Positions 8,601-17,821 of a stretch of DNA of 39,518 bases are shown piece after piece. Both the position numbers and the translations under genes were made by a program. Source of the stretch: Bacillota bacterium (GTDB taxonomy: Bacteria; Bacillota; Clostridia; Lachnospirales; Lachnospiraceae); contig JAEZUM010000026.1 of the NCBI GenBank assembly GCA_023421075.1, forward strand, positions 1 through 39,518, read 5' to 3'. The notes below the pieces were generated by a model. That model did not search any database and was not told the origin of the DNA. It was given only the letters and a program-made list of their open reading frames with translations. Position 1 is the first letter of the stretch; each line of letters starts with the position of its first letter.

Positions 8601-9341
8601 ATGAGTGTTGTAGGGCGAATTCATTCTTTGGAGAGCTTTGGTACTGTAGATGGTCCGGGGATTCGTTTTGTCGTATTCCTTCAGGGATGTCCTCTGCGAT
8701 GCCGGTTTTGTCATAACCCGGACACCTGGGATGTTCATAAGGGTTCGGAGTATTCCACGGAGCAGCTTTTCGAAGAAATCATGAAATACAAATCCTATAT
8801 GGATTTCTCCGGAGGAGGAGTAACCTTTACCGGAGGAGAACCCTTATTACAGGCCGAGTTCGTTCTGGAGGTTAGTAAAAAACTGAAGGAACAGGGGATT
8901 TCGATCGCGATCGATACCTCCGGGTTCATCTGGAATGAAACGGTAGAAGAAGTGCTTCAATATACGGACCTTGTGTTGCTGGATATTAAGAATTATGATC
9001 CGATTGTCTATAAAGAGGTAACCGGAGTACCCCTGGATCCTACCTTAAAAATGTTGGATTATCTTCGTGAGAAGAAGATCAATACTTGGGTAAGATATGT
9101 ATTGGTACCTGGACTTACCGATAATCTGAATAGTGTAAGAAAGCTTTCTGACCATCTGGATGGATATCCGAATGTAGGAAAGATCGAATTGCTTCCTTTT
9201 CATAAGATGGGGGAGTACAAGTGGAAAGAGCTTGGACTTACCTATAGTCTGTCTGAGACGAAGGAGCCGGATAAGGCTCTGGTTAAGGAAGTGAAGGCAA
9301 TACTGGAGACAAATGGCAAGAATGTATCGACAAGTTTATAA
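8601..9341 (+). CDS. pflA: Pyruvate formate-lyase activating enzyme (radical SAM)
   Basis: This radical SAM enzyme installs the glycyl radical on PflB. The cluster motif C-x3-C-x2-C is at residues 30, 34 and 37 (GCPLRCRFC), preceded by the family signature SFGTVDGPGIRFVVF. FTGGEPLLQ near residue 75 is the SAM-contacting GGE motif. I chose the ATG at 8601 because it has a GGGAGAG ribosome site 7 nt upstream and gives 246 residues, the usual length; an in-frame start 15 codons earlier lacks support. It lies directly behind pflB and ends before a clear intrinsic terminator. Confidence 0.96.
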   Translation: MSVVGRIHSLESFGTVDGPGIRFVVFLQGCPLRCRFCHNPDTWDVHKGSEYSTEQLFEEIMKYKSYMDFSGGGVTFTGGEPLLQAEFVLEVSKKLKEQGISIAIDTSGFIWNETVEEVLQYTDLVLLDIKNYDPIVYKEVTGVPLDPTLKMLDYLREKKINTWVRYVLVPGLTDNLNSVRKLSDHLDGYPNVGKIELLPFHKMGEYKWKELGLTYSLSETKEPDKALVKEVKAILETNGKNVSTSL

Positions 9342-9347
9342 TAATTC

Positions 9348-9375
9348 AGTCCTCGGAGACCCCGAGGACTTTTTT
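9348..9375 (+). terminator. Rho-independent terminator of pflBA
   Basis: AGTCCTCGG (9348-9356) pairs with CCGAGGACT (9362-9370) around a 5-nt loop. A run of six T (9370-9375) follows. It lies just after the pflA stop codon. Confidence 0.9.
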
Positions 9376-9403
9376 GTCAAAAATTATAGAAATTTGTACA
9401 GTT

Positions 9404-9432
9404 TTGCAGGTTGGATGATTGTATTTTATCAA
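9404..9432 (+). promoter_or_regulatory. Possible sigma-A promoter for the chemoreceptor gene
   Basis: TTGCAG (9404-9409) and TATCAA (9427-9432) are separated by 17 bp, about 80 bp before the gene start. The -10 match is weak. I did not find a convincing flagellar sigma factor promoter in the same gap. Confidence 0.3.
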
Positions 9433-9513
9433 TAATTATAGTAAAATTATTTTAATAGTTGATTTTATAGAGTTTTACGCTATATTCCCCCAAAAACCTT
9501 AGGAGGTTTAGAA

Positions 9514-11526
9514 ATGATTAATCTAAGAAGTATCAAGACGAAAATGTTAGTTGGTTTTATTGGTCTGATTTTAGTATCTACAATATCTATTGCATACATC
9601 ATTACAACGAATGCGACCAAGCTTATCAGCAAGGGTTCTGAAGAATCTGCTATAATTATGGCAGAGGAAGGAGCGAAGCTTGTATCTACCCGAGTATCGG
9701 GAACCTTGAATGTATTGAAGACAATGGCTTCTCAGGAAGAAATTATATCAATGAATTGGGAGGAGCAACAGAAAATTCTGATTAAACAGCTACCAACCAC
9801 AGACTATCTAGAATTGGGAATCGTGTTCCCGGATGGGACTGCTCGCTATTCTGATGGATCGGAAAGTCAGCTAGGGGACCGTGATTATGTTAAGAAGGCA
9901 TTTGCTGGAGAACCAAATATCTCAGATGTACTAATAAGTCGTGTTACCGGTGAGCCTGTGACAATGGTTGCAGTGCCAGTGAAAAATGATGATAAGATTG
10001 TTGGTGTATTAATCGGCAGAAGAGATGGCAATGCTTTAAGTAATATAACCAATGATATGGCCTATTCAGAACTTGGATACTCCTATATGATTAATGAAAA
10101 GGGAACAATCGTAGCTCATAAAAATAAGGAACTAGTATTAAGCCAGTTCAATCCGATAACGTTATTAGAGGAAGATACTGCGCATACAGATTATGCTAAA
10201 ACAATACAGACTATAATTGATAACAAGAGTGGATATTTGGATTACAATTTCACTGATGAGAATGGTATATCTTCTACTTTATATGCAGGTTACGCTAAGG
10301 TTGAAGGCACTAGTTGGATATTTATCAGTACTTCTGCTGAAAGTGAGGTTCTGGAACCTGTAAATCGTATGATTCGCACGGTAATAATCTTAATTATTAT
10401 TATGGTTGTTATTCTGGCGGTATCGATTTACTGGGCGGCTGATACAGTTACTAAGCCTACCATTGTAATGTCAAAAATCTCTAATAGTATCGCTAATCTG
10501 GACTTGACTGTAGATATTCCCCAGAAGATGTTGGTAAAGAAGGATGAAAATGGAATTCTGGCAAGGTCGATGCAGGAAATTATGTTGAATCTCCGTAAGA
10601 TTATCGGGGAGGTTACGGATTCGGCTTTGCAGGTATCCTCAACAGCACAAGAATTAACTGCCACTGCTGAGCAGTCTGCTACTGCTGCTGATGAAGTATC
10701 AAGAACAGTGGAGGAGATTGCCAAAGGTGCATCCGATCAGGCGGCAAATACGGAGATGGGTTCACATCAAGCAATCAGGCTTGGTGAGAATATAGAAATG
10801 AACCGTGAGCTTATGATGAATATGAATACGGCCTTTGCAAAAGTCAATGTAGTTGTCAATGATGGAATTGAGGAAGTTGCGAGATTATCACAAATTACGG
10901 AAGACAATAATCGGGCTACTAAGGAAATCTATGATATCATTCGTAAAACAAACGAGAGCACGGAGCAGATTAGTGAAGCAAGTAATGTAATTGCATCCAT
11001 TGCTGATCAAACTAATTTACTAGCACTCAATGCCTCCATCGAAGCTGCAAGAGCAGGGGAATTAGGGAAAGGCTTTGCAGTGGTTGCTTCAGAGATTAAA
11101 AAGCTAGCTGGACAGTCAGCAAATTCAACAAACTATATTGATGGTATCGTAAAGGAACTTCAAGAAAATGTTGCCAAAGCAGTCAATAGTATGGAAGGCA
11201 TTAACGAGATATCCAAGGAGCAGTCGCAAAGTGTTGGAAATACAAAGATAAAGTATGAATCGATTAAAAATGCTATGGAGGATTCAGTAGAAGCAGTCAG
11301 TCAGCTTAATCTCTCAGGTGAAGAGATGCAAAAAGCAAAGAATGAAATTCTTGACATGCTACAGACACTTTCTGCAATCGCTGAGGAAAATGCTGCGAGT
11401 ACCGAAGAGGCTTCTTCAGCAATGGTGGAACAGAGTGCTTCTATGGATGATGTAGCAAAATCCAGTGAGCGTCTTGCATCTCTTGCTATGAATCTACAGC
11501 AGATAATACTTAAATTTAAGGTATGA
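9514..11526 (+). CDS. Methyl-accepting chemotaxis protein with extracellular Cache-type sensor
   Basis: The 670-residue receptor has a first membrane segment at about residues 10-31. A periplasm-facing sensor region follows (about 35-285), with dCache features such as PTTDYLELGIVFPDG and the DRDYVKKAFAGEPNISD stretch. A second membrane segment lies at about 290-310 (VIILIIIMVVILAVSIYWAA), then a HAMP linker and a long cytoplasmic coiled coil. The signalling tip IADQTNLLALNASIEAARAG and EIKKLAGQSA identify the kinase-control domain. It lacks a C-terminal CheR/CheB tether pentapeptide. An AGGAGG site lies 9 nt before the ATG. It would report an extracellular small molecule to CheA; the ligand is unknown, and no other chemotaxis gene is in the window. 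Confidence 0.94.
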   Translation: MINLRSIKTKMLVGFIGLILVSTISIAYIITTNATKLISKGSEESAIIMAEEGAKLVSTRVSGTLNVLKTMASQEEIISMNWEEQQKILIKQLPTTDYLELGIVFPDGTARYSDGSESQLGDRDYVKKAFAGEPNISDVLISRVTGEPVTMVAVPVKNDDKIVGVLIGRRDGNALSNITNDMAYSELGYSYMINEKGTIVAHKNKELVLSQFNPITLLEEDTAHTDYAKTIQTIIDNKSGYLDYNFTDENGISSTLYAGYAKVEGTSWIFISTSAESEVLEPVNRMIRTVIILIIIMVVILAVSIYWAADTVTKPTIVMSKISNSIANLDLTVDIPQKMLVKKDENGILARSMQEIMLNLRKIIGEVTDSALQVSSTAQELTATAEQSATAADEVSRTVEEIAKGASDQAANTEMGSHQAIRLGENIEMNRELMMNMNTAFAKVNVVVNDGIEEVARLSQITEDNNRATKEIYDIIRKTNESTEQISEASNVIASIADQTNLLALNASIEAARAGELGKGFAVVASEIKKLAGQSANSTNYIDGIVKELQENVAKAVNSMEGINEISKEQSQSVGNTKIKYESIKNAMEDSVEAVSQLNLSGEEMQKAKNEILDMLQTLSAIAEENAASTEEASSAMVEQSASMDDVAKSSERLASLAMNLQQIILKFKV

Positions 11527-11602
11527 TTCTAAAATATCAGTAATGGCATTTAATATTTTATTTGCGATAGTATATACAGATGTATAATATTTTATATTGT
11601 AG

Positions 11603-11642
11603 AGACGTGAATCGAATGTTGTGGAACATTCAGTCCACGTCT
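11603..11642 (+). terminator. Hairpin after the chemoreceptor gene
   Basis: AGACGTG (11603-11609) pairs with CACGTCT (11636-11642), and GAATGTT (11614-11620) pairs with AACATTC (11625-11631). T-rich sequence follows (TTTACGTTTTCAGTTTTTA), so it probably ends the chemoreceptor transcript. Confidence 0.7.
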
Positions 11643-11735
11643 TTACGTTTTCAGTTTTTATTTTAGAATTTTATAGAAAAACAATTGGGTTTGGGGTAGA
11701 ATAAAAAGACATACATAAAAGCGGAGAATAACAAT

Positions 11736-12335
11736 ATGAAAATATACTTAATCAGACATGGTGAAACAGACTGGAATCAACAGGGGAGATTTCAGGGGAG
11801 AGAAGATATTGCATTAAACGAAAATGGAATAAACCAGGCAATGCGATGCGGTGCTGCATTATCAAAAGGCCGATTTCGGGCTGTGATCACGAGTCCTTTG
11901 GTGAGGGCCAGAAAGACCGGAGAGATAGTGGCGGAGCATCTGGGTGTCGATCAGCTAATCATAGAGGAGGGAATTATCGAGAGAGACTTCTCCAAGGTAT
12001 CCGGAATGACTCCGAAGGAAAGGGAAGCCTTTTATGCCTCGGGAGAGAAGGATGATAAGGAGCCCTGGGAAAAGATGAGCGAGCGAATGTTTGACAGTCT
12101 GAAACGTTACGCAGAGCAATTCCCGACCGATGATATTATTATGATTTCTCATGGAGCATCCATCAATTGCGTGTTATCCGTACTCAGTGGGGGTAAGACC
12201 GGTACCGGTAAGATTATCTTAAAAAACACCTGTATTAACATCATTCATTATGAGAAGGGTAGATTTCGTCTGGGTGAATTTAACCTTACACCGGAAGAGT
12301 ATCTTTCCATGAATAATGATATCAATGAAAAATAA
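11736..12335 (+). CDS. Histidine phosphatase family protein (phosphoglycerate mutase-like)
   Basis: The 199-residue protein opens with MKIYLIRHGETDWNQQGRFQ, the RHG catalytic motif with the phospho-accepting histidine at residue 8. The second catalytic histidine is in MISHGAS near residue 139. ITSPLVRARKTGEI is the conserved arginine-containing helix. This branch includes phosphatases of varied small substrates, such as GpmB-like and alpha-ribazole phosphatases, and no cobalamin genes are nearby, so the substrate is open. A GCGGAG site lies about 10 nt before the ATG. It appears to be a single-gene unit between two hairpins. Confidence 0.9.
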   Translation: MKIYLIRHGETDWNQQGRFQGREDIALNENGINQAMRCGAALSKGRFRAVITSPLVRARKTGEIVAEHLGVDQLIIEEGIIERDFSKVSGMTPKEREAFYASGEKDDKEPWEKMSERMFDSLKRYAEQFPTDDIIMISHGASINCVLSVLSGGKTGTGKIILKNTCINIIHYEKGRFRLGEFNLTPEEYLSMNNDINEK

Positions 12336-12369
12336 TTCGATCCATCCGATAGCAGGATGGTTAATTATT
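12331..12369 (+). terminator. Hairpin at the end of the histidine phosphatase gene
   Basis: AATAATT (12331-12337, overlapping the stop codon) pairs with AATTATT (12363-12369), and CCATCC (12342-12347) pairs with GGATGG (12355-12360). No T run follows, so terminator strength is doubtful. Confidence 0.45.
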
Positions 12370-12477
12370 GCTAAATTATGGTTCCTGTATTGACAACCAT
12401 ATTGAGCAGTGCTAGAATGTATTTTCGCTGAAATAAATATTTACCACGGGTTTTCTTGGCAAAATCCAAGGAAAAAA

Positions 12478-12496
12478 GTGTACCGGTACGGTACAC
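12478..12496. promoter_or_regulatory. GC-rich 19-bp palindrome upstream of the ABC exporter genes
   Basis: GTGTACCG (12478-12485) and CGGTACAC (12489-12496) form a perfect inverted repeat with a 3-bp centre, in otherwise AT-rich DNA 50 bp before the ATPase gene. A second small inverted repeat (CTTGG 12455-12459 / CCAAG 12466-12470) is nearby. The first could be an operator for a repressor (many such exporters are controlled by TetR-like proteins) or an RNA hairpin. No regulator gene is adjacent. Confidence 0.45.
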
Positions 12497-12545
12497 CGTC
12501 GCTTGGCAAGATATTTGAAAAAATATTACTACCAGGAGGAATAAC

Positions 12546-13520
12546 ATGATTAAGGTTGAACACATCTCTAAGACCTTTAAGGTCAGCCGGCGTAATGCCG
12601 GGTTTTCTGAAGCATTCAAGGCTTTATTTCATAAGCAGTATGAATGCATCAAAGCACTCGATGATATCTCCTTTCAGATTGATGATGGAGAAATGGTCGG
12701 GTATATCGGTCCCAATGGTGCAGGCAAAAGCAGTACAATCAAGGTGTTGAGCGGAATCTTGACTCCGGATGGCGGGCGTTGCAGCATCGATGGAAGAGTT
12801 CCCTGGAAAGACAGAACAGCACATGTAAAGGAGATCGGAGTAGTATTTGGTCAACGCTCCCAGTTATGGTGGGATGTGCCTGTTATCGATTCCTTTGAAC
12901 TTCTTAGGGACATTTACAGAATTCCTACACAAATCTATCAAAATAATCTGGAGGAACTGGTTACTTTACTGAACCTGTCTGAAATTGTTAGGACACCGGC
13001 CAGACAACTTTCTCTGGGGCAGAGAATGCGCTGCGAGATCGCAGCCTCCCTATTGCATAGCCCAAAGATTTTATTCCTGGACGAGCCGACCATTGGACTC
13101 GATGCGGTTTCCAAGTTAGCAGTTCGTGACTTTATACTTGAGCGGAATCGGGTTCATAAGACGACCGTCATCCTTACTACCCATGATATGCAGGATATCG
13201 AGACTCTGACGAAAAGGATTATCCTGATTGGAAAAGGAAAGATCCTTATGGATGGTAATCTGGAGGATATTCGAAAGCAATTTGCCACCAATAAGCTCTT
13301 AACCGTGGAGCACGGAGGCGGTAGTATAATTCCGGCCCAGGGTATGCGGGCTATTTCGGTCAGTAATCAGCTGGCACTGTTCGATGTGGATCTATCTAAG
13401 CTAACGGTATCCGATGCCATTGCCAGAATATCGAGTCAGGTTGAGGTGATTGATCTTTCGGTGGATGGACCTTCCATCGATGAGGTAGTAGCAAGGCTTT
13501 ATCATCAATATCAAATATAA
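12546..13520 (+). CDS. ABC-2 type exporter, ATP-binding protein
   Basis: The 324-residue ATPase has Walker A at residues 55-62 (GPNGAGKS), the signature LSLGQ at 155-159, Walker B ILFLDE at 176-181 and an H-loop in TTHDM near 213. Its N-terminal insertion before the first strand (AFKALFHKQYECIKALDD) and the FGQRSQLWWDVPV segment match the COG4586-like group that pairs with two distinct ABC-2 permeases, exactly as found here. An AGGAGG site lies 7 nt before the ATG. The last 80 residues form the usual accessory domain. The complex presumably exports a lipid, peptide or drug; the substrate cannot be read from sequence. Confidence 0.93.
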   Translation: MIKVEHISKTFKVSRRNAGFSEAFKALFHKQYECIKALDDISFQIDDGEMVGYIGPNGAGKSSTIKVLSGILTPDGGRCSIDGRVPWKDRTAHVKEIGVVFGQRSQLWWDVPVIDSFELLRDIYRIPTQIYQNNLEELVTLLNLSEIVRTPARQLSLGQRMRCEIAASLLHSPKILFLDEPTIGLDAVSKLAVRDFILERNRVHKTTVILTTHDMQDIETLTKRIILIGKGKILMDGNLEDIRKQFATNKLLTVEHGGGSIIPAQGMRAISVSNQLALFDVDLSKLTVSDAIARISSQVEVIDLSVDGPSIDEVVARLYHQYQI

Positions 13521-13534
13521 ATATCACTAGGATA

Positions 13535-13558
13535 CCCACTCTTTCGCCAAAGAGAGGG
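13535..13558 (+). other. Hairpin between ABC ATPase and permease genes
   Basis: CTCTTT (13539-13544) pairs with AAAGAG (13549-13554), extended by CCC (13535-13537) with GGG (13556-13558) after an A/A mismatch. It sits in a 175-bp gap within an otherwise functional gene cluster and lacks a T run. It may set relative expression of ATPase and permeases. Confidence 0.4.
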
Positions 13559-13695
13559 ATATTGTCATGCCCAAAATGGTCACCAGGCCTTAGTAATCTT
13601 AAGCGAATGGCGGTTGGCTTTACTGGTTTAACACTCAGTTATCAAAATCAGACGGTTAAGTCTTTGGGTAAGAACGTAGATAGGAGTTGATTCAT

Positions 13696-14529
13696 TTGAA
13701 TAGAGAAACGATCGATAATTTCATAGCGGTAAAATACGCTTCTCTTTTTCGTATAAAATTTATCGCCGGGTTACAATACCGGGCAGCTGCGGCTGCCGGT
13801 ATAGCCACCCAATTTGTTTGGGGAATTATGAGTTTGCTGCTGTATAAGGCATTTTATGAAGCAGACCCGATTTCCTTTCCCATGAGCCTTCAGGCATTGT
13901 CATCCTATTTGTGGCTACAGCAGGCATTTTTGGCATTGTTTATGGGTTGGTTTTTTGAGAATGATATATTTCAGACGATCACGGAAGGTGGTATTGCCTA
14001 CGAGCTCTGCAGGCCGTTGGATATCTACTATATGTGGTTTTACAGAACGATGGCGAATCGTCTGGCAAAGGCTGTCCTTCGTTGTATGCCCATCCTGATC
14101 TTTGCGGCGTTTCTGCCGAAGCCATATGGAATCAGCTTACCGGAGAGCATAAGTGCGGGCTTTTGGTTCCTGATCACTACAATATTAGGCTTCCTTGTGG
14201 TCATTGCTTACAGTATGTTGGTTTATATCTCTACCTTTTTCACATACTCCCCCATGGGCGTCAGAATGGTCTCGGTATCTCTGGTAGAGTTTTTTGCCGG
14301 AGCCGTGGTTCCTCTGCCCTTTCTGCCGGAAGGAGTACGCCGTGTCGTGGAGCTTCTTCCCTTTGCATCGATGCAGAATATACCACTTCGAATCTACTCC
14401 GGAGATATCGCAGGAACAGAGATACTACCAAGGGTAGCCTTGCAGATATTCTGGATTGTAGTTTTGATGTGGTTTGGAAAGTGGCTAATGAGGCATGCGC
14501 TTCGGCGTGTTGTTGTGCAAGGTGGCTAA
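13696..14529 (+). CDS. ABC-2 type exporter, permease subunit 1
   Basis: This 277-residue membrane protein has about six hydrophobic segments, for example around FVWGIMSLLLYKAFY, AFLALFMGWFF and LITTILGFLVVIAYSMLVYI. It resembles COG4587-like permeases partnered with COG4586 ATPases. I chose the TTG at 13696 because AGGAG (13682-13686) lies 9 nt upstream; the in-frame TTG at 13687 abuts that site with no spacing. The ELCRPLDIYYMWFYR stretch, between membrane segments, is typical of the coupling region. It should form a heterodimeric channel with the next gene product. Confidence 0.88.
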   Translation: MNRETIDNFIAVKYASLFRIKFIAGLQYRAAAAAGIATQFVWGIMSLLLYKAFYEADPISFPMSLQALSSYLWLQQAFLALFMGWFFENDIFQTITEGGIAYELCRPLDIYYMWFYRTMANRLAKAVLRCMPILIFAAFLPKPYGISLPESISAGFWFLITTILGFLVVIAYSMLVYISTFFTYSPMGVRMVSVSLVEFFAGAVVPLPFLPEGVRRVVELLPFASMQNIPLRIYSGDIAGTEILPRVALQIFWIVVLMWFGKWLMRHALRRVVVQGG

Positions 14530-14588
14530 TGTGAATCAATTGTGCCTGCGTCTTCCTCGGCACAAACTAATACAATTAGGAGATTTTT

Positions 14589-15365
14589 ATGAGACTTTAT
14601 ATGAAGTTTTTCGGAATACATCTGAAGGGAGCCATGCAATATAAGCTGTCCTTTCTGTTGACCACAATTGGACAATTTTTGGTGTCCTTTAATGTTTTCT
14701 TAGGGATATTATTCATGTTTGAACGTTTTCATAATGTGAAGGGATATCAATTCAGTGAAGTGCTGCTATGCTTTTCCATCATACTGATGAGTTATTCCCT
14801 GGCAGAGATGTTCATGAGAGGATTTGATCTATTTGCCTCGACAATCAGCAACGGCGAATTTGATCGGATCTTACTTCGACCAAGAAATACGATTTTACTG
14901 GTAGTATCGGGGAAGATAGAGTTTACCCGATTTGGCAGAATGCTGCAGGCAGTTCTGATGCTTGCTTACGGTGTGACAGCCTCGGAGATAAGTTGGGATC
15001 GAAATAAGATAATCACATTACTCTTTATGATTGCAGGAGGAACCGTGATTTTCGGCTGTCTTTTTGTGGTCTATGCCAGCATCTGTTTCTTTACCCTGGA
15101 AGGGCTGGAGTTTATGAATATTTTGACCGATGGTGCGAGAGAGTTCGGAAAATATCCGATCGATATCTATGGCAAAAATGTTCTGAGGTTATGTACCTTT
15201 CTGGTGCCCTATGCCTTATTTCAGTATTATCCTTTTTTATATTTGATCGGGAGGGTAAGTGATTGGCGGTATATGTTCTTACCGCTCTTGGGATGTCTAT
15301 TTTTATTACCCTGCTTTTTGCTATGGAGGTATGGAGTAAGACATTATAAATCTACAGGATCCTAA
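14589..15365 (+). CDS. ABC-2 type exporter, permease subunit 2
   Basis: This 258-residue membrane protein with about six hydrophobic segments resembles COG3694-like permeases. GEFDRILLRPRNTILLV matches the conserved cytoplasmic element that contacts the ATPase and mirrors the CRPLDIY element of subunit 1. An AGGAG site lies about 8 nt before the ATG. It follows subunit 1 by 59 bp, so the three genes form one transporter locus. A near-identical arrangement of ATPase plus two permeases is common in Firmicutes, usually without a known substrate. Confidence 0.9.
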   Translation: MRLYMKFFGIHLKGAMQYKLSFLLTTIGQFLVSFNVFLGILFMFERFHNVKGYQFSEVLLCFSIILMSYSLAEMFMRGFDLFASTISNGEFDRILLRPRNTILLVVSGKIEFTRFGRMLQAVLMLAYGVTASEISWDRNKIITLLFMIAGGTVIFGCLFVVYASICFFTLEGLEFMNILTDGAREFGKYPIDIYGKNVLRLCTFLVPYALFQYYPFLYLIGRVSDWRYMFLPLLGCLFLLPCFLLWRYGVRHYKSTGS

Positions 15366-15438
15366 TGAAGGAAGAATGTCTTCCTATGGTAAGTACCGCA
15401 AAGTTGACACAAAGGGTAGAGGCTTAAATATAAAAAAA

Positions 15439-15466
15439 GAAGCTGTCAGAATATTCTGACAGCTTC
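15439..15466. terminator. 28-bp perfect palindrome after the ABC exporter genes
   Basis: Positions 15439-15452 are the exact reverse complement of 15453-15466. Seven A residues (15432-15438) precede it, so for leftward transcription the stem is followed by seven T, a classical terminator. For the rightward operon upstream the stem is present without a T run. It may act in both directions, but its better orientation is against the genes around it. Confidence 0.6.
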
Positions 15467-15606
15467 GGGCTACCTAATAGGTATACTACATTATGCATCA
15501 TACCATATTTGAAATAAAAAGTCTAGTAATAATTTATTTTCATAGTAAGATTGGTTTTAGGAGGTTGCCAAATTATCATAAATCAACAAAAAATAAGGAG
15601 GCTATC

Positions 15607-17814
15607 ATGCAGGAAGCAAGAAAAATAATTCAAGCAGCAGAACCAGAGAGCAGCAGTATTCCTTCCGGTCTGGAACGAAGGCTGGAGGAAGGGCATCTGG
15701 AAAGCTGTATAAAAGTAATACAACAAAACATCGACAAGTACTTGCAGGAATTCAAGGACCTTACGGCTGAGACGAAGGAGTTATACGATAATTATCGATC
15801 GGCTAATCCGGAGCTGCACAATGATCTGGTCATCGGACTGGACATGAAATCACAGGTGGAACGAACATTAAAGAAAAATATGCTGGCTTTGAAAAAACCC
15901 TACTTTGGAAGAATTGATTATAAAGAGGATGGGGATAAGGTCAGTTACAGTCTGTATCTGGGCAAGAACGGAGTCCGCAAGAATATCACTGAGAACATGA
16001 TTATCGATTGGAGAGCACCAATCTCCAGCGTGTATTATGAAAGTGATATCGGTAGAAGCGCTTATACTACTCCTATGGGAGAGCAGATTGAGATAGAGCT
16101 TTTTCTGAAGAGAACCTATGAGATCGAGAATAGTAAACTGATTGATTTTTATGACTCTGATGTCGTTGCCAATGATGAATTCCTGACCAAATACCTGAGC
16201 AAAAATAAGGAAGTGGTGCTTGGTGAGATTATAGCGACAATACAGAAGGAACAGAATGAGATTATTCGTGATGTTCCGTGGCACAATGTCATCGTTCAGG
16301 GAGTCGCAGGAAGTGGTAAGACCACGGTGGCAATGCATCGAATCTCATATATCCTTTATAATTTCAAAGATAAGTTTCGACCGGATGAATTCTTTATCAT
16401 CGGTAGTAATAAGATGCTGTTGAAATACATCACCGGCGTTCTTCCCAATCTGGATGTCTATAATGTCAATCAGATGACGATGGAGGAATTCTTGATTGAT
16501 CTTCTGGATAAGGATTTTGATTATAAAAAAGGGAAATATAAGCTTGCCAACAGCTTCCTGAAGCTAAAGCAGCAGTCCTCCAGGAATGAAGCTTCAAGGC
16601 TGAAGCAATTTAAGGGATCGATTCATTTTATCAATGCCCTGATCGCATATATGAAGCAGTTTGAGATTGATTCCATCCTGACAGAATCTGTCGAGACCTT
16701 CGGGCAGGTGGTCTATTCGAAGGAAGAAATCATCTATTTCCTTAACTTCTTTGAAGAGCTTCCCTTACAGGAGAAGATAGAACTCCTGAACAAACGTCTT
16801 ACCTATAAGGTGAAATCCATTGGAGAAGAAGCAGAGCTTCGTAAGGAGACACTTCAGGCGGAGGTAAATAAGTACAAGAATTATTTTGGAATACGCAATA
16901 AGAAATATAATTTTATGGAGATCTACCTTGGCTTCTTAGCTGATCTGCAGCTTAATCGAAGCAAGTATCTGGAACAAGGTATTAAGGTCGTGGAGGATAA
17001 GGTCATTGAAATCCTTATAAAGGATCTGAAGGATAAGCAACTGGATATCTATGATCTTGGCATGCTAAATTATATAAAGAGAAGAATCAAGATGACCAAG
17101 GATTATGAATATGTGAGTCATATCGTCATTGATGAGGCCCAGGATTTTGGTGTTATGCTTTTTCAGATCCTGAAGAGGATCTTTAAGAACTGTACCTATA
17201 CTATCATGGGTGACGTATCGCAAAATATTTATTATGATACCGGTATGAATGACTGGGAGATACTGAAGCAGGAGGTATTCCAGCCGGAGAAGGACCGCTT
17301 CTATGTATTGGCGAAGAGCTATCGTAATACCGTTGAGATATCGGATTACGCAAGCAGGGTTCTTAGAAAATGCTCCTTTAAGACCTATGATATTGAACCG
17401 ATCATACGACATGGCAAAGAGGTTTCGCTGATCAAAGCCGAGGGCATAAAGGGGTTGGTTTCGCAGACATCTGAGCTGGTTAAGAATATTCGTGGGAGTG
17501 GCTACGATACCATCGCCATAATATGTCGAACCGTTGAGGAGACTCTGACGGTGAAGAAGCTTTTCGACGGTCAAATTGACAACCTGCAACAAAGTGATGA
17601 TATGGAGGAAATGACCTTCTCCAATGGTACCATGGTATTACCAATCCATATGACGAAGGGCTTGGAATTTGATGCGGTCATACTTTGGGACCCGGATGAG
17701 GAGCGTTATCATACCTCAGATGAGGACGCAAAGCTGTTATATGTTGCGATCACAAGAGCTTTACATGAGCTGTATGTGGTCTACCAGGATGAGTTATCCG
17801 GCTTGCTGAAATAA
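15607..17814 (+). CDS. helD: HelD-like superfamily 1 helicase
   Basis: The 735-residue protein has a charged N-terminal coiled region (about 20-65), Walker A GVAGSGKTT at 232-240 (K238), DEAQ of motif II at 509-512, motif III-like GDVSQNIYYD, and motif IV-like KSYRNTVEISDYA. The C-terminal MTKGLEFDAVI and YVAITRALHELYVV are the UvrD-type motifs V and VI. The long insert and N-terminal coil place it with HelD, which releases stalled RNA polymerase, rather than with UvrD or PcrA. The ATG at 15607 follows AAGGAGG with 5 nt spacing; an upstream in-frame start has no ribosome site. It stands alone on its transcript or reads into the next gene. Confidence 0.85.
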   Translation: MQEARKIIQAAEPESSSIPSGLERRLEEGHLESCIKVIQQNIDKYLQEFKDLTAETKELYDNYRSANPELHNDLVIGLDMKSQVERTLKKNMLALKKPYFGRIDYKEDGDKVSYSLYLGKNGVRKNITENMIIDWRAPISSVYYESDIGRSAYTTPMGEQIEIELFLKRTYEIENSKLIDFYDSDVVANDEFLTKYLSKNKEVVLGEIIATIQKEQNEIIRDVPWHNVIVQGVAGSGKTTVAMHRISYILYNFKDKFRPDEFFIIGSNKMLLKYITGVLPNLDVYNVNQMTMEEFLIDLLDKDFDYKKGKYKLANSFLKLKQQSSRNEASRLKQFKGSIHFINALIAYMKQFEIDSILTESVETFGQVVYSKEEIIYFLNFFEELPLQEKIELLNKRLTYKVKSIGEEAELRKETLQAEVNKYKNYFGIRNKKYNFMEIYLGFLADLQLNRSKYLEQGIKVVEDKVIEILIKDLKDKQLDIYDLGMLNYIKRRIKMTKDYEYVSHIVIDEAQDFGVMLFQILKRIFKNCTYTIMGDVSQNIYYDTGMNDWEILKQEVFQPEKDRFYVLAKSYRNTVEISDYASRVLRKCSFKTYDIEPIIRHGKEVSLIKAEGIKGLVSQTSELVKNIRGSGYDTIAIICRTVEETLTVKKLFDGQIDNLQQSDDMEEMTFSNGTMVLPIHMTKGLEFDAVILWDPDEERYHTSDEDAKLLYVAITRALHELYVVYQDELSGLLK

Positions 17815-17821
17815 TAATGTA

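Noticed and set aside
15600..17814. Phage or defence helicase as part of an immunity island
   Set aside because: The domain order fits HelD, a housekeeping RNA polymerase recycling factor, and no nuclease, methyltransferase or other defence gene is adjacent.
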